Shown here piece after piece: positions 1 through 10,117 of a DNA stretch of 64,000 bases; the first letter of the stretch is position 1; the number at the start of each line of letters is the position of its first letter. This DNA is from Colletotrichum lupini (taxonomy: Eukaryota > Ascomycota > Sordariomycetes > Glomerellales > Glomerellaceae). Location: assembly GCF_023278565.1 (NCBI RefSeq), contig NC_064676.1:3038001-3102000 (forward strand), written 5' to 3'. The notes under the pieces were generated by a model. That model saw only the letters and a list, made by a program, of their open reading frames with translations, did not search any database and was not told the origin of the DNA. The position numbers and the translations under genes are program-made.

Positions 1-1678
1 GGATCTCCTGCAGCCGCTTCTTTTTCTTGTCCTCGCCGGACACCATCTCGACCCGTTGCTCGACCGTATCGACGGCCTCGCCAGCATTACCGATCGTGAC
101 GATGGCCGGGCGCCGCAGATACTTTCTCGCAATCTTTTCGACAGTCGGCGGCATGGTGGCCGTGTACATCATCGTCTGTCTGTACCTGTCCCTGGCACCG
201 AGATAACTCTTCATCAAGGTCGCATTTTCCGCATCGTCCGTGTCGGGCTTCTCGTTGGTCACCGGCAGGGCATCGAGAATCTTGTTCACTGACTCCTCGA
301 AACCGAGATCGATCATCCGATCTGCTTCGTCCATGATGACGTAGCAACATTGAGACAGAACAAGAACGCGTCTTTCGATGCAATCAACCAGACGACCGGG
401 AGTCGCGACAATAATCTCGGCACCTTTGCCCAATGCATGCACCTGTTCCTCCATGGAGTGACCACCCACGATGCTGACTACGTTGAAGCCAAGCGGATCG
501 GCGAATTTGTGCGCTTCCGTCTCAATTTGCTGGACCAATTCACGCGTGGGCGCCAGGATCAAGGCGTACGCTCCGTCGTTTTTGTTAATTTCCGTTAGAG
601 GCGGTAGATCCGAGATGTAGACCAGCAACGGCAGAAGAAACGCTGCAGTTTTACCCGAACCAGTGACAGCCACACCGATGAGATCTCGAGCCTGCATCGC
701 GATAGGAATGGCTGCTCTCTGAATGGGCGAAGGGTCCTTGTAGCCCACTCTGTCGACGATCTCCAGTAGCCTTCGCGGCAATCCTGACTCTTTCCAGCTG
801 CGCATCGGGTTGGGGATGAGACCACCCTTTGTCGCAATGCCAAAGTCTTCCTTGAAGATTCTCCAGTCGCGTTCCCGCATGTCTTCGAGTGTCTTTTTCG
901 ACCAGTGCTTGCCCAGGCCTGACCGATCTGCGCGCTCCTTTGCCTTCTCTCGTGCTTTGTAGAAGTCCTCCATGAACTCCTTTGCCCGTTGCTTTCCGAA
1001 TTCGCGGTCTCTCTCCTCAATCATCCTTGCCCTTCTCCTCGCAATCTCTTCGGCTTCTTCGGTGTACTCGCCAGACAGACTGCCGAATGTGTAGGATTTC
1101 AGGGTTGTCGAGTTGGACTCGTACATTGGGTCGTTTTCGAGCGTGGTATCTTCTTCCGCATCCCATTCGAACTTGAACTCCGTTGCCCTCTTGCGCTTCT
1201 TCTTCACCGAGAAGTTGGACTGTTTGTTCACCTCCGGTCCGAGATACCGGTTGCGCAGCAGGTCGGCCTCGATAGCTTCTGCAGTCTTCTTCTCCTTGCC
1301 GTCCTTCGTTGTCGTCTTTCGTTCTGGCTTTTCCCGCCCGCGGCCTCCGGCACCTCGACCGTCTCTGCCGTTTTCCGTGCCATTCATGGCCTTGGGACCA
1401 GTAGGAACTCTGCTGCCATATCCATTCTGCGCTCTGTTATCGCCCGTGCCATTCACTTCGGAAGCCCATTTCCTCTCCAGTTCTGCCTTCTTTTTCGCAT
1501 CCTCCTCGGCTTTACGCTTGCGCTCTTCTTCCTCCTGTTTGGCCTTCTCTGCTGCCTGGCGCTCTCGTTCCTTCTTTGGGATGAATCGTAGCTTCGATGA
1601 TGCTGCATCGGCGGCCTTCTTCTTTTTGAGAATCTCTTCGAGGTCCAAAGGGACCTTCTTCGATTGGTTGGTGCTCAT
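1..1678 (-). CDS. PRP28: Pre-mRNA-splicing DEAD-box RNA helicase Prp28 (partial, 3' end beyond the window)
   Basis: ATP-dependent RNA helicase of the U5 snRNP that helps exchange U1 for U6 at the 5' splice site. The frame is open from the ATG at 1678 to the left edge, giving 559 residues with no intron visible. The first ~230 residues are a Lys/Glu/Arg-rich, low-complexity extension beginning MSTNQSKKVPLDLEEILKKK. The helicase core follows: Walker A VTGSGKT, PTRELVQQIE, TPGRL, the DEAD box in VIMDEADRMIDLGFE, and motif III as TATMPP. Motif III with Thr instead of Ser is typical of the Prp28/DDX23 branch, and with the charged N terminus it separates this gene from other DEAD-box helicases. The second RecA domain is mostly missing because the gene runs off the window. 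It is divergent from the next gene. Confidence 0.95.
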   Translation of the reverse strand, partial: MSTNQSKKVPLDLEEILKKKKAADAASSKLRFIPKKERERQAAEKAKQEEEERKRKAEEDAKKKAELERKWASEVNGTGDNRAQNGYGSRVPTGPKAMNGTENGRDGRGAGGRGREKPERKTTTKDGKEKKTAEAIEADLLRNRYLGPEVNKQSNFSVKKKRKRATEFKFEWDAEEDTTLENDPMYESNSTTLKSYTFGSLSGEYTEEAEEIARRRARMIEERDREFGKQRAKEFMEDFYKAREKAKERADRSGLGKHWSKKTLEDMRERDWRIFKEDFGIATKGGLIPNPMRSWKESGLPRRLLEIVDRVGYKDPSPIQRAAIPIAMQARDLIGVAVTGSGKTAAFLLPLLVYISDLPPLTEINKNDGAYALILAPTRELVQQIETEAHKFADPLGFNVVSIVGGHSMEEQVHALGKGAEIIVATPGRLVDCIERRVLVLSQCCYVIMDEADRMIDLGFEESVNKILDALPVTNEKPDTDDAENATLMKSYLGARDRYRQTMMYTATMPPTVEKIARKYLRRPAIVTIGNAGEAVDTVEQRVEMVSGEDKKKKRLQEI

Positions 1679-2289
1679 TTTCAGGTTGTGTGTGGTACTG
1701 TGAGGGAAGGATGAGGGAAAGCTTGCTGGGTTCGGAGATCTTCGTTATGGCAGTACGTGTTGAGTAGGTGCCGAGAATGGTGGAAACCCCTTGATGCGAC
1801 AAGGTCCACAGTTTCACTATCCGGGGTGGATGCAACAAGTGAAGGGATTGGAAGCAGTCCCTTGCAAAATCGTCGGCCGCTTGCAAGTTGAGTTGGGGCC
1901 TGGTGACTATGTATTTCAGAAGTTAAAGACGAATGATTTATCTCAGATACCTCGAGAGAAGGCTGCGATTTGCGCCACAAGTCAGAAGGCGCCACACAAA
2001 TGCGACCCAATCAGATCGCAGAGCTTCCGGCAATTCTTTCCCAAGCTCTTAGCTCCCACCCCTGTCAGTAGTATGCACGTACAGGGGTGGATAAGGCTGG
2101 TCTTCTCCCAAATTTGTCCAATGTATCGATTGAGAGAGCATCTCCGAACGGAAACTGACGAAGAGAAATCGCCCGACGAAACCCTCCACTCCCGTTCACG
2201 ACAACGACCTGGCAATGCCACAGCGCTTGCACCAGAGGACATAAAGAAGACAGATACTCCCCTCGAGCATCCCGAATCCATCCACACCA
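1679..2289. other. Intergenic, shared promoter of PRP28 and MRPL25
   Basis: A 611-base gap between two divergently read genes. It must hold both promoters and 5' leaders. I see no RNA gene, repeat or recognisable binding site. The longer open frames here have no family resemblance and overlap the real MRPL25 exon in another frame. Confidence 0.6.
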
Positions 2290-2932
2290 ATGGCCGCCGC
2301 CGAGCAATACATCCAGCTGGCAAAGACGCTGCCGGCGCAGCTCCAGCGCTTCTTCGCCCGCTGGCCGCCCGTCGCCATCCTGCCTCACAACGCGGCGACG
2401 CCCAAGACGGGTTTCCAGGAGATCACCCCGAACCCTTTCAAGTCGCAGAAGCACGCCGTCACGGGCAAGTGGCACGACCCCGTCTACTCCATGCGCCGCC
2501 AGGCCGAGATCGTCAAGCTCGCGCGCCAGCACGGCGTCGAGGAACTGCTGCCCCATACGGTCAAGGGCACCGAGTACAGGATTGCGCACCGCGTCGAACA
2601 CGGATTAAGGGTGAAGGGTACCGGTGTTGGGCAAAAGGTCAAGGGAAAGATTCACGAGAGGATGGTGCAGCCCAGGTATGTCTTTACATCCTACATTCGC
2701 AGTCGAGGAAACCTATCTGGGCTTTTCGACTGTTGGTCAAGTCGGAAAGAAATGCTAATCATACATCTGCAGAATGGAGAAGAGGAGAGCGGCTGTGTTG
2801 GCGATGCCGAAGCTCATCAAGGAGTGGAAGAAGGTAAGCATTCATAATCTCATCGGATACTTGTCTGGAAACGGTATACTGACAAACTTGCACTAGGTTG
2901 GAAAGAAGAACTGGACAAGATTCCCCAAATAA
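2290..2932 (+). CDS. MRPL25: Mitochondrial large-subunit ribosomal protein mL59 (MrpL25)
   Basis: Structural protein of the mitochondrial 54S ribosomal subunit. The model has three exons: 2290-2675, 2773-2833 and 2897-2932, with introns 2676-2772 (GTATGT...CTGCAG) and 2834-2896 (GTAAGC...CACTAG), giving 160 residues. The N terminus (MAAAEQYIQLAKTLPAQLQR) and the following RFFARWPP...NPF and GKWHDPVYSMRRQAEIVKLA segments match my memory of the fungal MrpL25 family, which is about this length. Splicing also gives a basic C terminus (KEWKKVGKKNWTRFPK) expected of an RNA-binding ribosomal protein; reading through the first donor would truncate it. No separate cleavable presequence is obvious. Confidence is high for the family and good for the exon borders. 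Confidence 0.9.
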
Positions 2933-3383
2933 GCACTCTGTTCGCACTTTCCACTTGCGCTGCGTCAATACCATAGACGATGTACATATACCATGTATTA
3001 TCATGTATAAGAAACGAACTTCAATCAACTCCCGCCGCCTTGAACCCCATATTTGGGGATTTCCCCACGTCCGGGCAACGGGAAAATATTGACCTTTCCA
3101 CCACATGCTCAGAAACTGGTGCAGATTAACGAGAATCACTAGGAGAACTTGACTTGGAAAGACTAGCTGCTGGTCACGTCTTCAAAAGCCATCTCGGAGG
3201 TTCATTTTCGAGTCGACACTTCAACCACAAACCACTCACGTGATCCCCGCAGAAACAAGCTTCCCAAAAAAACTCCAATTCGCCAGGGAAATTTTCACTT
3301 ACAATCCCAAAAAAACGACAGCCCGCAATCCAAGCGGCCCTGCCCGCCGCCGCCGTTCTTCTCACTTACCCTCTTGGCCCAAA
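2933..3383. other. Intergenic between MRPL25 and DPH4
   Basis: 451 bases containing the MRPL25 3' UTR and the DPH4 promoter and leader, both genes reading rightwards. Nothing else recognisable. Confidence 0.55.
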
Positions 3384-3989
3384 ATGACTTCTTCATCCGC
3401 GGCTCAGGGAACAGGGCACACGCACTACGCGATCCTGGGTATAAGTCGCAAACTCGTGCAGGAACAGTCACCTACGGCGGGGCCGCAGCAAATCATCAAA
3501 CGGGCCTACCACCGCGCCCTCCTCCAAAACCACCCGGACAAATACCCACAATTCAAGAGTACTCCTCCCTCCGGTACAACCACCCGAGCAGTCTCTTCTT
3601 CTGCTACTGCCGCCACCTTTTCAATCGACCAAATCTCATCAGCTTACAAGGTCCTCTCGGACCCGAAGCAGAGGGCTGAATACGACCGCGCTCTAGACCT
3701 GGCACCAAATAATCAAGGTCTCCAGCGCGGCGACGGCGACGAGGAAAAAGCTTTTCAGACGGGCATCGAGGTCGTCGATCTTGACGACCTGGAAGTCGAG
3801 GAGCCTCCGTCAGACGATCCCGAGGCCGAGTGCTCTTGGTACCGTAGCTGCCGGTGCGGCAACCCGCGCGGTTTCTTTTTTACGGAGGCGGACCTGGAAG
3901 AGGCGGGTGAGAACGGGGAGCTGCTCGTCGGTTGTCAAGATTGTAGTCTTTGGATGAAGGTACATTTTGCTGTTGTCTCGGATGATTGA
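3384..3989 (+). CDS. DPH4: Diphthamide biosynthesis J-protein Dph4 (DnaJ + CSL zinc finger)
   Basis: Predicted J-domain co-chaperone with a CSL (DPH-type) zinc finger, the arrangement of Dph4/Jjj3, which supports the first step of diphthamide formation on elongation factor 2. The protein is 202 residues from one exon. The J domain covers roughly residues 10-110: HYAILGIS, then KRAYHRALLQNHPDK with the diagnostic HPD, then ISSAYKVLSDPKQRAEYDRAL; a Ser/Thr-rich insert lies between helices II and III. The C-terminal zinc finger has CRCG and CQDCSLWMKV, the CSL signature. The frame is open upstream to 3240, but the ATG at 3384 is chosen because it directly precedes the J domain and has an AAAATG context. 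The sequence after CSLWMK looks like a donor (GTACAT), but reading on gives the family's usual VHFAVV ending, so no intron is placed there. Confidence 0.92.
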   Translation: MTSSSAAQGTGHTHYAILGISRKLVQEQSPTAGPQQIIKRAYHRALLQNHPDKYPQFKSTPPSGTTTRAVSSSATAATFSIDQISSAYKVLSDPKQRAEYDRALDLAPNNQGLQRGDGDEEKAFQTGIEVVDLDDLEVEEPPSDDPEAECSWYRSCRCGNPRGFFFTEADLEEAGENGELLVGCQDCSLWMKVHFAVVSDD

Positions 3990-4905
3990 TGAAATGAATT
4001 GGGAAGGATGTCTCTTCAGACGAACATAGAATCAAAACACGAAACAAAACTGAAAAGACGCCGTGATTACCAACCAATTGTAATGGGGCCATGTCCATCT
4101 TGTCGGCTCGTTCACTCTCATGTTTGAGAGTGTACAAGTGTCGACCGAATGGATCCCTTAGATGATCTTTGCGATGTGTGCCGCCCTCATGCCAAATTGT
4201 CTCGCCGCATCATGATGAGTACCTTCTTCTCAGCCAATCTCAACTCCGTGGCCGTTATCTTTCTATCACGCATATTAAGCGTTCAAGATCCTCTTCTCAA
4301 AAACATACCGTCCTCCAATGTCTGGCGTTTCTGTCTTTGGCAATCGTCTCTCCAGCCCACCCCATAAGTCTGACTTGTGCTTCAAGCTGTTTGTAGACTC
4401 ATATCTAAGTTTCAGCCTGTATGACTGGGCTCTTGGCCTTCTATGGTCGAATTGACGTCTCAAAGTTGTCCATCTACATGCAAATATGTCGAGCCACTTC
4501 ACCTTTGTCGACCCAAGTGTACTGGTATAGAACAATTTAGACAACATCCCACCATTACCAGGTCAGAACTACTGGCAGTGCCACGCAACTGTATCACACG
4601 ATTTTTTCGAACTGTTTTGCCGGATGTGCTTCTTTGAAAGCAATTTTAGTCTTTTTTTGTTGTTGTCCAGACGGCCTTGCATTAGAGTCTAAAAAAGCAA
4701 ACGTGGAATCAACCTCCAAAATGCTCTTCTTTAGCCCCCAGCCAGCCCCGTGCTAGGAAAAATCAACCCCTTCACAATTCTTGTGTATTGCCTAAACGAT
4801 GCCGATTCGCAAAAACGAAATCTCCAGTCCACACTCCGTAGACACCAGTCCACCCAAATCCGGCGATGAACGCAGGTTGCAGAATGCTACGAGACCAATC
4901 ACACC
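3990..4905. other. Convergent intergenic region between DPH4 and the 14-3-3 gene
   Basis: 916 bases between two converging genes, so mostly 3' UTRs. Moderately AT-rich with several short open frames that show no family likeness. No tRNA, repeat or element recognised. Confidence 0.5.
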
Positions 4906-5931
4906 TTACTCAGCCTTGGGCTCCTCAGCGGCAGCAGCGGCCGGCGCCTCGGCGGAGGCACCCTCCTCCTTGGCGGCGGCGGGGGCCTCGGTGGTGCCTG
5001 ACGCCGCGGGCTCAGCCTCAGAAGAGGTCCAGAGGGTCTATATTCGTTGTCAGCGGCTTTTCTTTTGCAGAGTTGGTCAGAGTCACTTACCAGGTTGTCA
5101 CGGAGAAGCTGCATGATGAGGGTAGAATCCTTGTAAGACTCCTCGCTAAGGGTGTCAAGCTCTGTAGAGACGTTAGTGGATTGCACCTGCTTCGAGGATG
5201 ACGATACGGACCGGCAATGGCATCATCGAAAGCCTGCTTGGCAAGGTGGCAAGCCTGGTCGGGGGCGTTCAGAATCTCGTAGTAGAAGACGGAGAAGTTC
5301 AGGGCGAGGCCGAGGCGAATGGGGTGGGTAGGGGGAAGCTCGGTCTGGGCAACCTCGGTGGCAGCCTTGTAGGCCTCGAGGGACTTGTCGGCAGAGTCCT
5401 TGCGGCGATCGCCAACGGCGAACTCGGCAAGGTAGCGGTGGTAGTCACCCTTCCTGCAGTGGTTGTCAACATATCGTCCCAACACCGAAATAGACGCGAA
5501 TGCTTACATCTTGTGGTAGAAGACCTTGGACTCGCCAGACTTGGCAGAAGGGATGAGGTGGGCATCGAGGACATCGAGAATGTCGTCGCAGATCTTGGCA
5601 AGCTCGGCCTCGATCTTCTGGCGGTACTCCTTGATAAGGCCAACCTGGGAAGAGTTGCCCTTGGACTCCTCCTTCTGCTCGATGGAGGTGACGATTCTCC
5701 ACGAGGCACGGCGGGCACCGATGACGTTCTTGTAGGCAACGGACAGGAGGTTGCGCTCCTCGACGGTGAGGTCACGGTCCTCGGAGGCGACGATCTTCAT
5801 GTTCTCAACCATCTCTGGAAGCCCAATCATCAGTGTAATCCATCTTGTGCGATGAGAGATAGCCACGTACCCTCGTAGCGCTCAGCCTGCTCAGCAAGCT
5901 TGGCCAAGTACACAGCATCATCCTGACCCAT
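4906..5931 (-). CDS. 14-3-3 family phosphoserine/threonine-binding adaptor protein
   Basis: Dimeric adaptor that binds phosphorylated client proteins in signalling and growth control (the Bmh1/Bmh2 family). Five coding exons on the minus strand: 5931-5871, 5814-5508, 5453-5212, 5161-5091 and 5037-4906, 270 residues in total. The spliced protein begins [20 protein letters not shown] followed by [11 protein letters not shown]. It contains the family signatures [20 protein letters not shown] and [20 protein letters not shown], the second assembled across an intron. The C-terminal tail of about 40 residues is Ala/Glu/Pro-rich, as usual in fungi. Four short coding introns (50-56 nt) are phased consistently. 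The third begins GTCCGT, a weak donor, but the frame and the conserved [12 protein letters not shown] junction require it. A further intron probably lies in the 5' UTR (separate entry). Confidence 0.95.
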
Positions 5932-5946
5932 TGTGGCGGTTGGTAT

Positions 5947-6368
5947 CTGGAACGTTGGGATTGGTTAGCACGTGTGTCAGGAGATGAAGCCAAAATTGCG
6001 TTCTAAGTGTATTATGAATGTGAATTTTGGACTGGTTGGCAAATAGAAGCGCAAATTGAATTCGCAAGAGCGACGGGGTGAATTCAACGAGAGAAGAACG
6101 AGTTGCAGCGTATGCGCCTCGCTGACTTCATGACTTGGCTTCGGCCCCCCGCTCCTGGTGGGGTTTTGCGCCTGACCGATCAAGATAGGGCGCGCAGTGT
6201 CGGTGAAGCTCTCAATCGATGCAGAAAGATGGCCGGATGGCAGCTTCGTGAAGCGGTCGACGCAAATCGGTGACAGTCGGTTGTTGGGAATCGGTGGAAG
6301 GAGATTGCGGCGAGGGATGCGATGACGACAGAGGGGGCACGGGGGGATGGGGGGAGGGGACCACGTAC
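5947..6368 (-). other. Probable 5'-UTR intron of the 14-3-3 gene
   Basis: Reading the minus strand, a strong donor (AAG|GTACGTGG) occurs at 6368. A CTAAC branch motif with a following TTCCAG acceptor ends at 5947, just 15 bases before the start codon. The span is 422 nt, much longer than coding introns in this window but common for leader introns of highly expressed fungal genes. This is inference from splice signals only; no coding frame constrains it. Confidence 0.5.
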
Positions 6369-9027
6369 CTTGGTGCGATGTTTTGAGGTTGGCGGGGATG
6401 TTCGAGTGGAACGATGGATAAGTTGTCAATGGAAGATTCCCGTGTCGAAACTCGAGTTGGATCGGAGCAGGGGAAGAGAGCGTGACGAAGGGTAAATAGA
6501 GGCGGGTGTGGGCGGTTTTGCAAAGGTAGTGCGAGAGTTTTGTGAAGTTGAGAAATGGATGAGACGAAAAGGTGATGGATGGAAATTGAGGAAGGGGCTC
6601 TGGGCTGCACAATACGTGAGGTGGCCCAGGCAAGACAAGGCAAGGCGACTGGACTGACTGGGGGGAAACACGCTGGGGCGGTAGGTAGACGTAAGGTAAG
6701 GTAGGCAGGAGGGGGGGGGGGGTGGCTGCTGCCGCACCGACTGGACTGGACGGGAGCCGACTTGAGTGGTTGACTTCCTGCCAGGTTCCATGGGCACTGG
6801 GCAGGGACACACTGGGCTGGTGAGCCACGCTCTGGCCAGTCACGGTCGAGGGGCGTCTCAACCAATCCCCATCTGCGGCGAGCTAGCCCTGGAATGGCCG
6901 GCTCACGTGAATCATCCCGGGGTAGCGTCAGGTATTGCGGCTGTGCTCTGCGGCTGAGAGAGGCACCCCTCCAGAGTGGCAGAGCCCCCAAAGTCTTTCC
7001 AAACGTACGCATAAAGCCTCCAGGGCTCTCCAGACTCTCCGTGCCTGCCTTAGGTACGCTACCAACCTGACTCTGCGACAGATAGTGGGGGGTACGCAGA
7101 GGTACATTCTCATACCTCTTTCCGCTCCTTTCTTTGGGCCCAATTCCCCGGGCTCTTTCCACAGGACACCGGGCCTCGCTCAATGCGGTCTTCCTCTCTC
7201 ATTGCTTGTGGAAGGCCTTGAATCCAGGTACAAATATGATTAAGGCATACCCTATCTAACATGCCTCGCCACAAGTAGCCTGGTTTTGATCCAAGGCCTG
7301 CAAGAAGATAACTTCGTATACCAGTTCGCTGCCGCTGACCTTTACTTACCTATCCAGCTCCGACCTTGCTACACCCAGATCACGTCACCTTGTTTGTTGC
7401 TGCTTCGCTTTCCATGGCCAAACTCTACCACCAGACTCAGAGTTTTGATCTACTGGGTCATATGCATACTGCGTACTTGCTTTCAAATCATACAGCCTGC
7501 AAGTTGATGCGAGGCCAGACTCCTCCTGTCTTCTCTCATCCCACCTCGTCTCTTCTTTTCATGCAATCGCCGAGCGGCCACCGTGCCCCAATTCATCCTT
7601 TGAGTTCAGGCACTTGTTCCGTTGTTTGGTCACATTGGGTTGACTTGCCTGACCCCAAGGTCTTTGAAAGCAAAACATCTTACTTCACGTCAATGTAGGT
7701 TGCATGCTGCTGTTCGTAGCCGGGACCCCTTGAACCAAGAAGGTGTGTTTCCTCGGCTGCCGTTGCCTGACTTGGCAGAGGGGATGGCACGAGATTTGGG
7801 AAGAAAGAGGCTATCCTTTCCTCTTCCTCACTAGCAGTCTGAAGCCATGAAGCCATCTCAGGTTTTGCCCAGGCAGCACTTATACACACGGCGTATGGGT
7901 TCTCTGTGGTCTGCAGAGGGCAGACGTTCTCCTCTCCACTAAAATGGTACCTCGGGCTGCGAGACAAAGACGGAAGACGTCGCACCACGATGACTACACA
8001 CCACCGGCACCCCATCGGTCGCCTTTGAAGCGACAGATCTCCCGCATTTCTCGTCCACAGTCCTGGGGACCATCCCAGTCGAAAAAGGAGATTCAGCCTT
8101 GCCGGAGATAACAACAAGGGCTGATAAGGCTGCGACCTACGGAGTACCTACGGGCTTACGGATATCTGGAGAATGCAACCCACTGTGGAATACTGGACCT
8201 ACGAGAATCATCGGAATGGAGATATGCGAGTCCCATTCTATGCATAAGCCGTCTCGGAGCAACAACACCGGCAGACCGGGTAAAACACCACACGCCTAAT
8301 CCGCAGCCCTTGGTAGGTGCTCAGAGATTCTTGCAGTTCAGTCCCAGCAAAAGGAGAGCGTCTAGCATAGTTAAACGGTGCCCAGAATACGGAGGCAAAT
8401 TGTTGTGTTGCGTGTTGGTCAGGACGGGATTATGCGGATGCTCACAATAGCATCAAAGCTTCATCGACTGCTTGGCCCATCTTGAGTACTGCGTACAGCA
8501 AGCACATTGAGTCAGGACGATTTGGCCGCATGCAGGTGACCACCACTCAGTGGCCTGAGGAAAGCACACTCAGGCAACCTCAGCGCAGCTCTCCGGTTCA
8601 GTGAACCAAACCCGTCGAAGCCGAGAAATGCCGGCACGACCATGTTAACGAGATACCTCGCTCACGCCGGGTATGACGTATCACATCCTCGTACCCCCAT
8701 AGTCGGGTGAAGAAGGACAGACCGGAGTAAGCAGAAGCTCCCTCCCCCGACCAAGAAAGTGACCAGGCACTCCGTAGTTTGACAGGATCAGATCATCCCC
8801 TCCTCGTCCAATAAGCTCCCAAGCAGCATAGCAGCGTAGCCCCCCCTTCCCCGAGCAGGAGCTATTCCAGGCATTACCAGCACCCAGATCCCCACAATCC
8901 AACCTATCACAAAACCCGTCCGACTTGCACCATCGTCATCGGCCGACTTGCTTCACTACAAAAACATAAACACCTCCAATTGGAATCCCCAAAACCCCTC
9001 GAGCACCCTCTAGATACTTCTTTCAAA
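6369..9027. other. Long gene-poor region
   Basis: About 2.7 kb with the 14-3-3 promoter on the left and the ATPase-inhibitor promoter on the right. It contains a run of 12 G at 6711-6722 within a G/C-skewed stretch, and several open frames (for example across 6212-7183 on the minus strand) that are Pro/Ser-rich and show no domain. I find no tRNA, rRNA or transposase signature. Confidence 0.5.
6711..6722. repeat. G12 homopolymer
   Basis: Twelve consecutive G residues on the plus strand. The surrounding bases (GTAGGCAGGA before) are also purine-rich. Length may be unstable or a sequencing weak point. Confidence 0.8.
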
Positions 9028-9617
9028 ATGATGCGCATCGCTGCTACCAAGGCCGCGGCCCGTCCCCTCACTCTCGCCTCGAGAGCTTGCTTCAGCACCA
9101 CTGCTCGCACCATGAGCGAGGGCGACACTGGAGCTCCCTCCAAGTTCGGAGGCGGGTAAGTCTTTGCTCCTCCTTCTCTCTCTCTTGCAGCCCCCTTCCG
9201 CACGAACGCAGTCGTCCCCATGACGCATTGTCATTATCGACAGTTCGAAAAGCGAGGCTGCAATCGACAGCGAACAGATCCAAAGAATGGAAACGAGCAC
9301 AAAGGCTGACAATTTGCCCAACACAGTGACGCCTTCCAGAAGCGCGAAAAGGCCAACGAGGACTACGCCATCCGCCAGCGCGAGAAGGAGAAGCTCCTCG
9401 AGCTCAAGAAGAAGCTCAGCGAGCAGCAGGCCCACCTCCAGCAGCTGTCTGACCACATGTTCGTCCATCACCTTTCATCCTTCCACGCATTTCCACCTTT
9501 TCCCCCTTCCAAACCCGCCCCATCCGCGTGCAATGACGTCGACTTTGTACATTTGCTAACAACGGCACCCAAAACAGTGACGAGATCACCAAAAACCAGG
9601 GTGGCGAGCACAACTAA
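9028..9617 (+). CDS. INH1: Mitochondrial F1F0-ATPase inhibitor (IF1/Inh1)
   Basis: Small matrix protein that blocks ATP hydrolysis by the F1 sector when the membrane potential collapses. Three exons: 9028-9155, 9327-9458 and 9578-9617, 99 residues. The N-terminal ~28 residues (MMRIAATKAAARPLTLASRA...) are Arg/Ala-rich without acidic residues, as in a mitochondrial presequence. The conserved inhibitory core is FGGGDAFQKREKANEDYAIR, built across the first splice junction. A coiled-coil helix follows (QREKEKLLELKKKLSEQQ) and the protein ends DEITKNQGGEHN. Intron 2 starts with an atypical donor GTTCGT but has a GCTAAC branch and CAG end, and the codon phase and C-terminal sequence support it. Two ATGs are adjacent at the start; the first is used. 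Confidence 0.93.
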
Positions 9618-10117
9618 ATTCAAAATCATAAAGATGCAATTTCCCCCCCGCTTCACGGAGGAGGTCTTTTCAAAGCGATAATACCAAATGGAGAGGATTG
9701 GCTCAGGGAAAGCCGGACAAATGTACTAAATCTGAAAGGGGAAAGCAGAGACTGATGATGGTCCGCGTAAACGCGAGCAAACGTCTGAATTTTGAAGCTT
9801 TTCAATCTCATGTAAACCATTCAAGAAACAAACACCTGGTATTCACCCACAAGTTCTATGCTACTGTACAACGTACTCTTTGTGTTGCTCAATGCATTAC
9901 CACCTTTGCGGTGCCGAATCCATCCAACTCAACTGTTGCTAAGCGACCCATCTCTGTTCAAGAAAGACCACCTCAAATTGAGCGATTAATGACAACCAAC
10001 CCCCGAGATTCTGAGTTGTCTTTCATTGTTGCATGTCCCTTGTCTCTCGTAACCTATGCTGCCTAGCAAAAAAAACCAAACTCTGCACGAACCCTTTACC
10101 GTGTGTCCTGACCTTCA
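9618..10117. other. Convergent intergenic region between INH1 and NSP1
   Basis: 500 bases holding the 3' UTRs of the two converging genes. An open frame of 122 codons (9698-10066) has no recognisable motif and atypical composition, so I do not call it a gene. Confidence 0.5.

Noticed and set aside
1791..2837. 348-codon frame overlapping MRPL25
   Set aside because: Different frame from the conserved ribosomal protein, low-complexity product, no start context or family.
6212..7183. A 323-codon minus-strand frame and overlapping frames upstream of the 14-3-3 gene
   Set aside because: Pro/Ser-rich with no domain, overlaps the 14-3-3 leader and probable leader intron, and other frames of similar length cover the same DNA.
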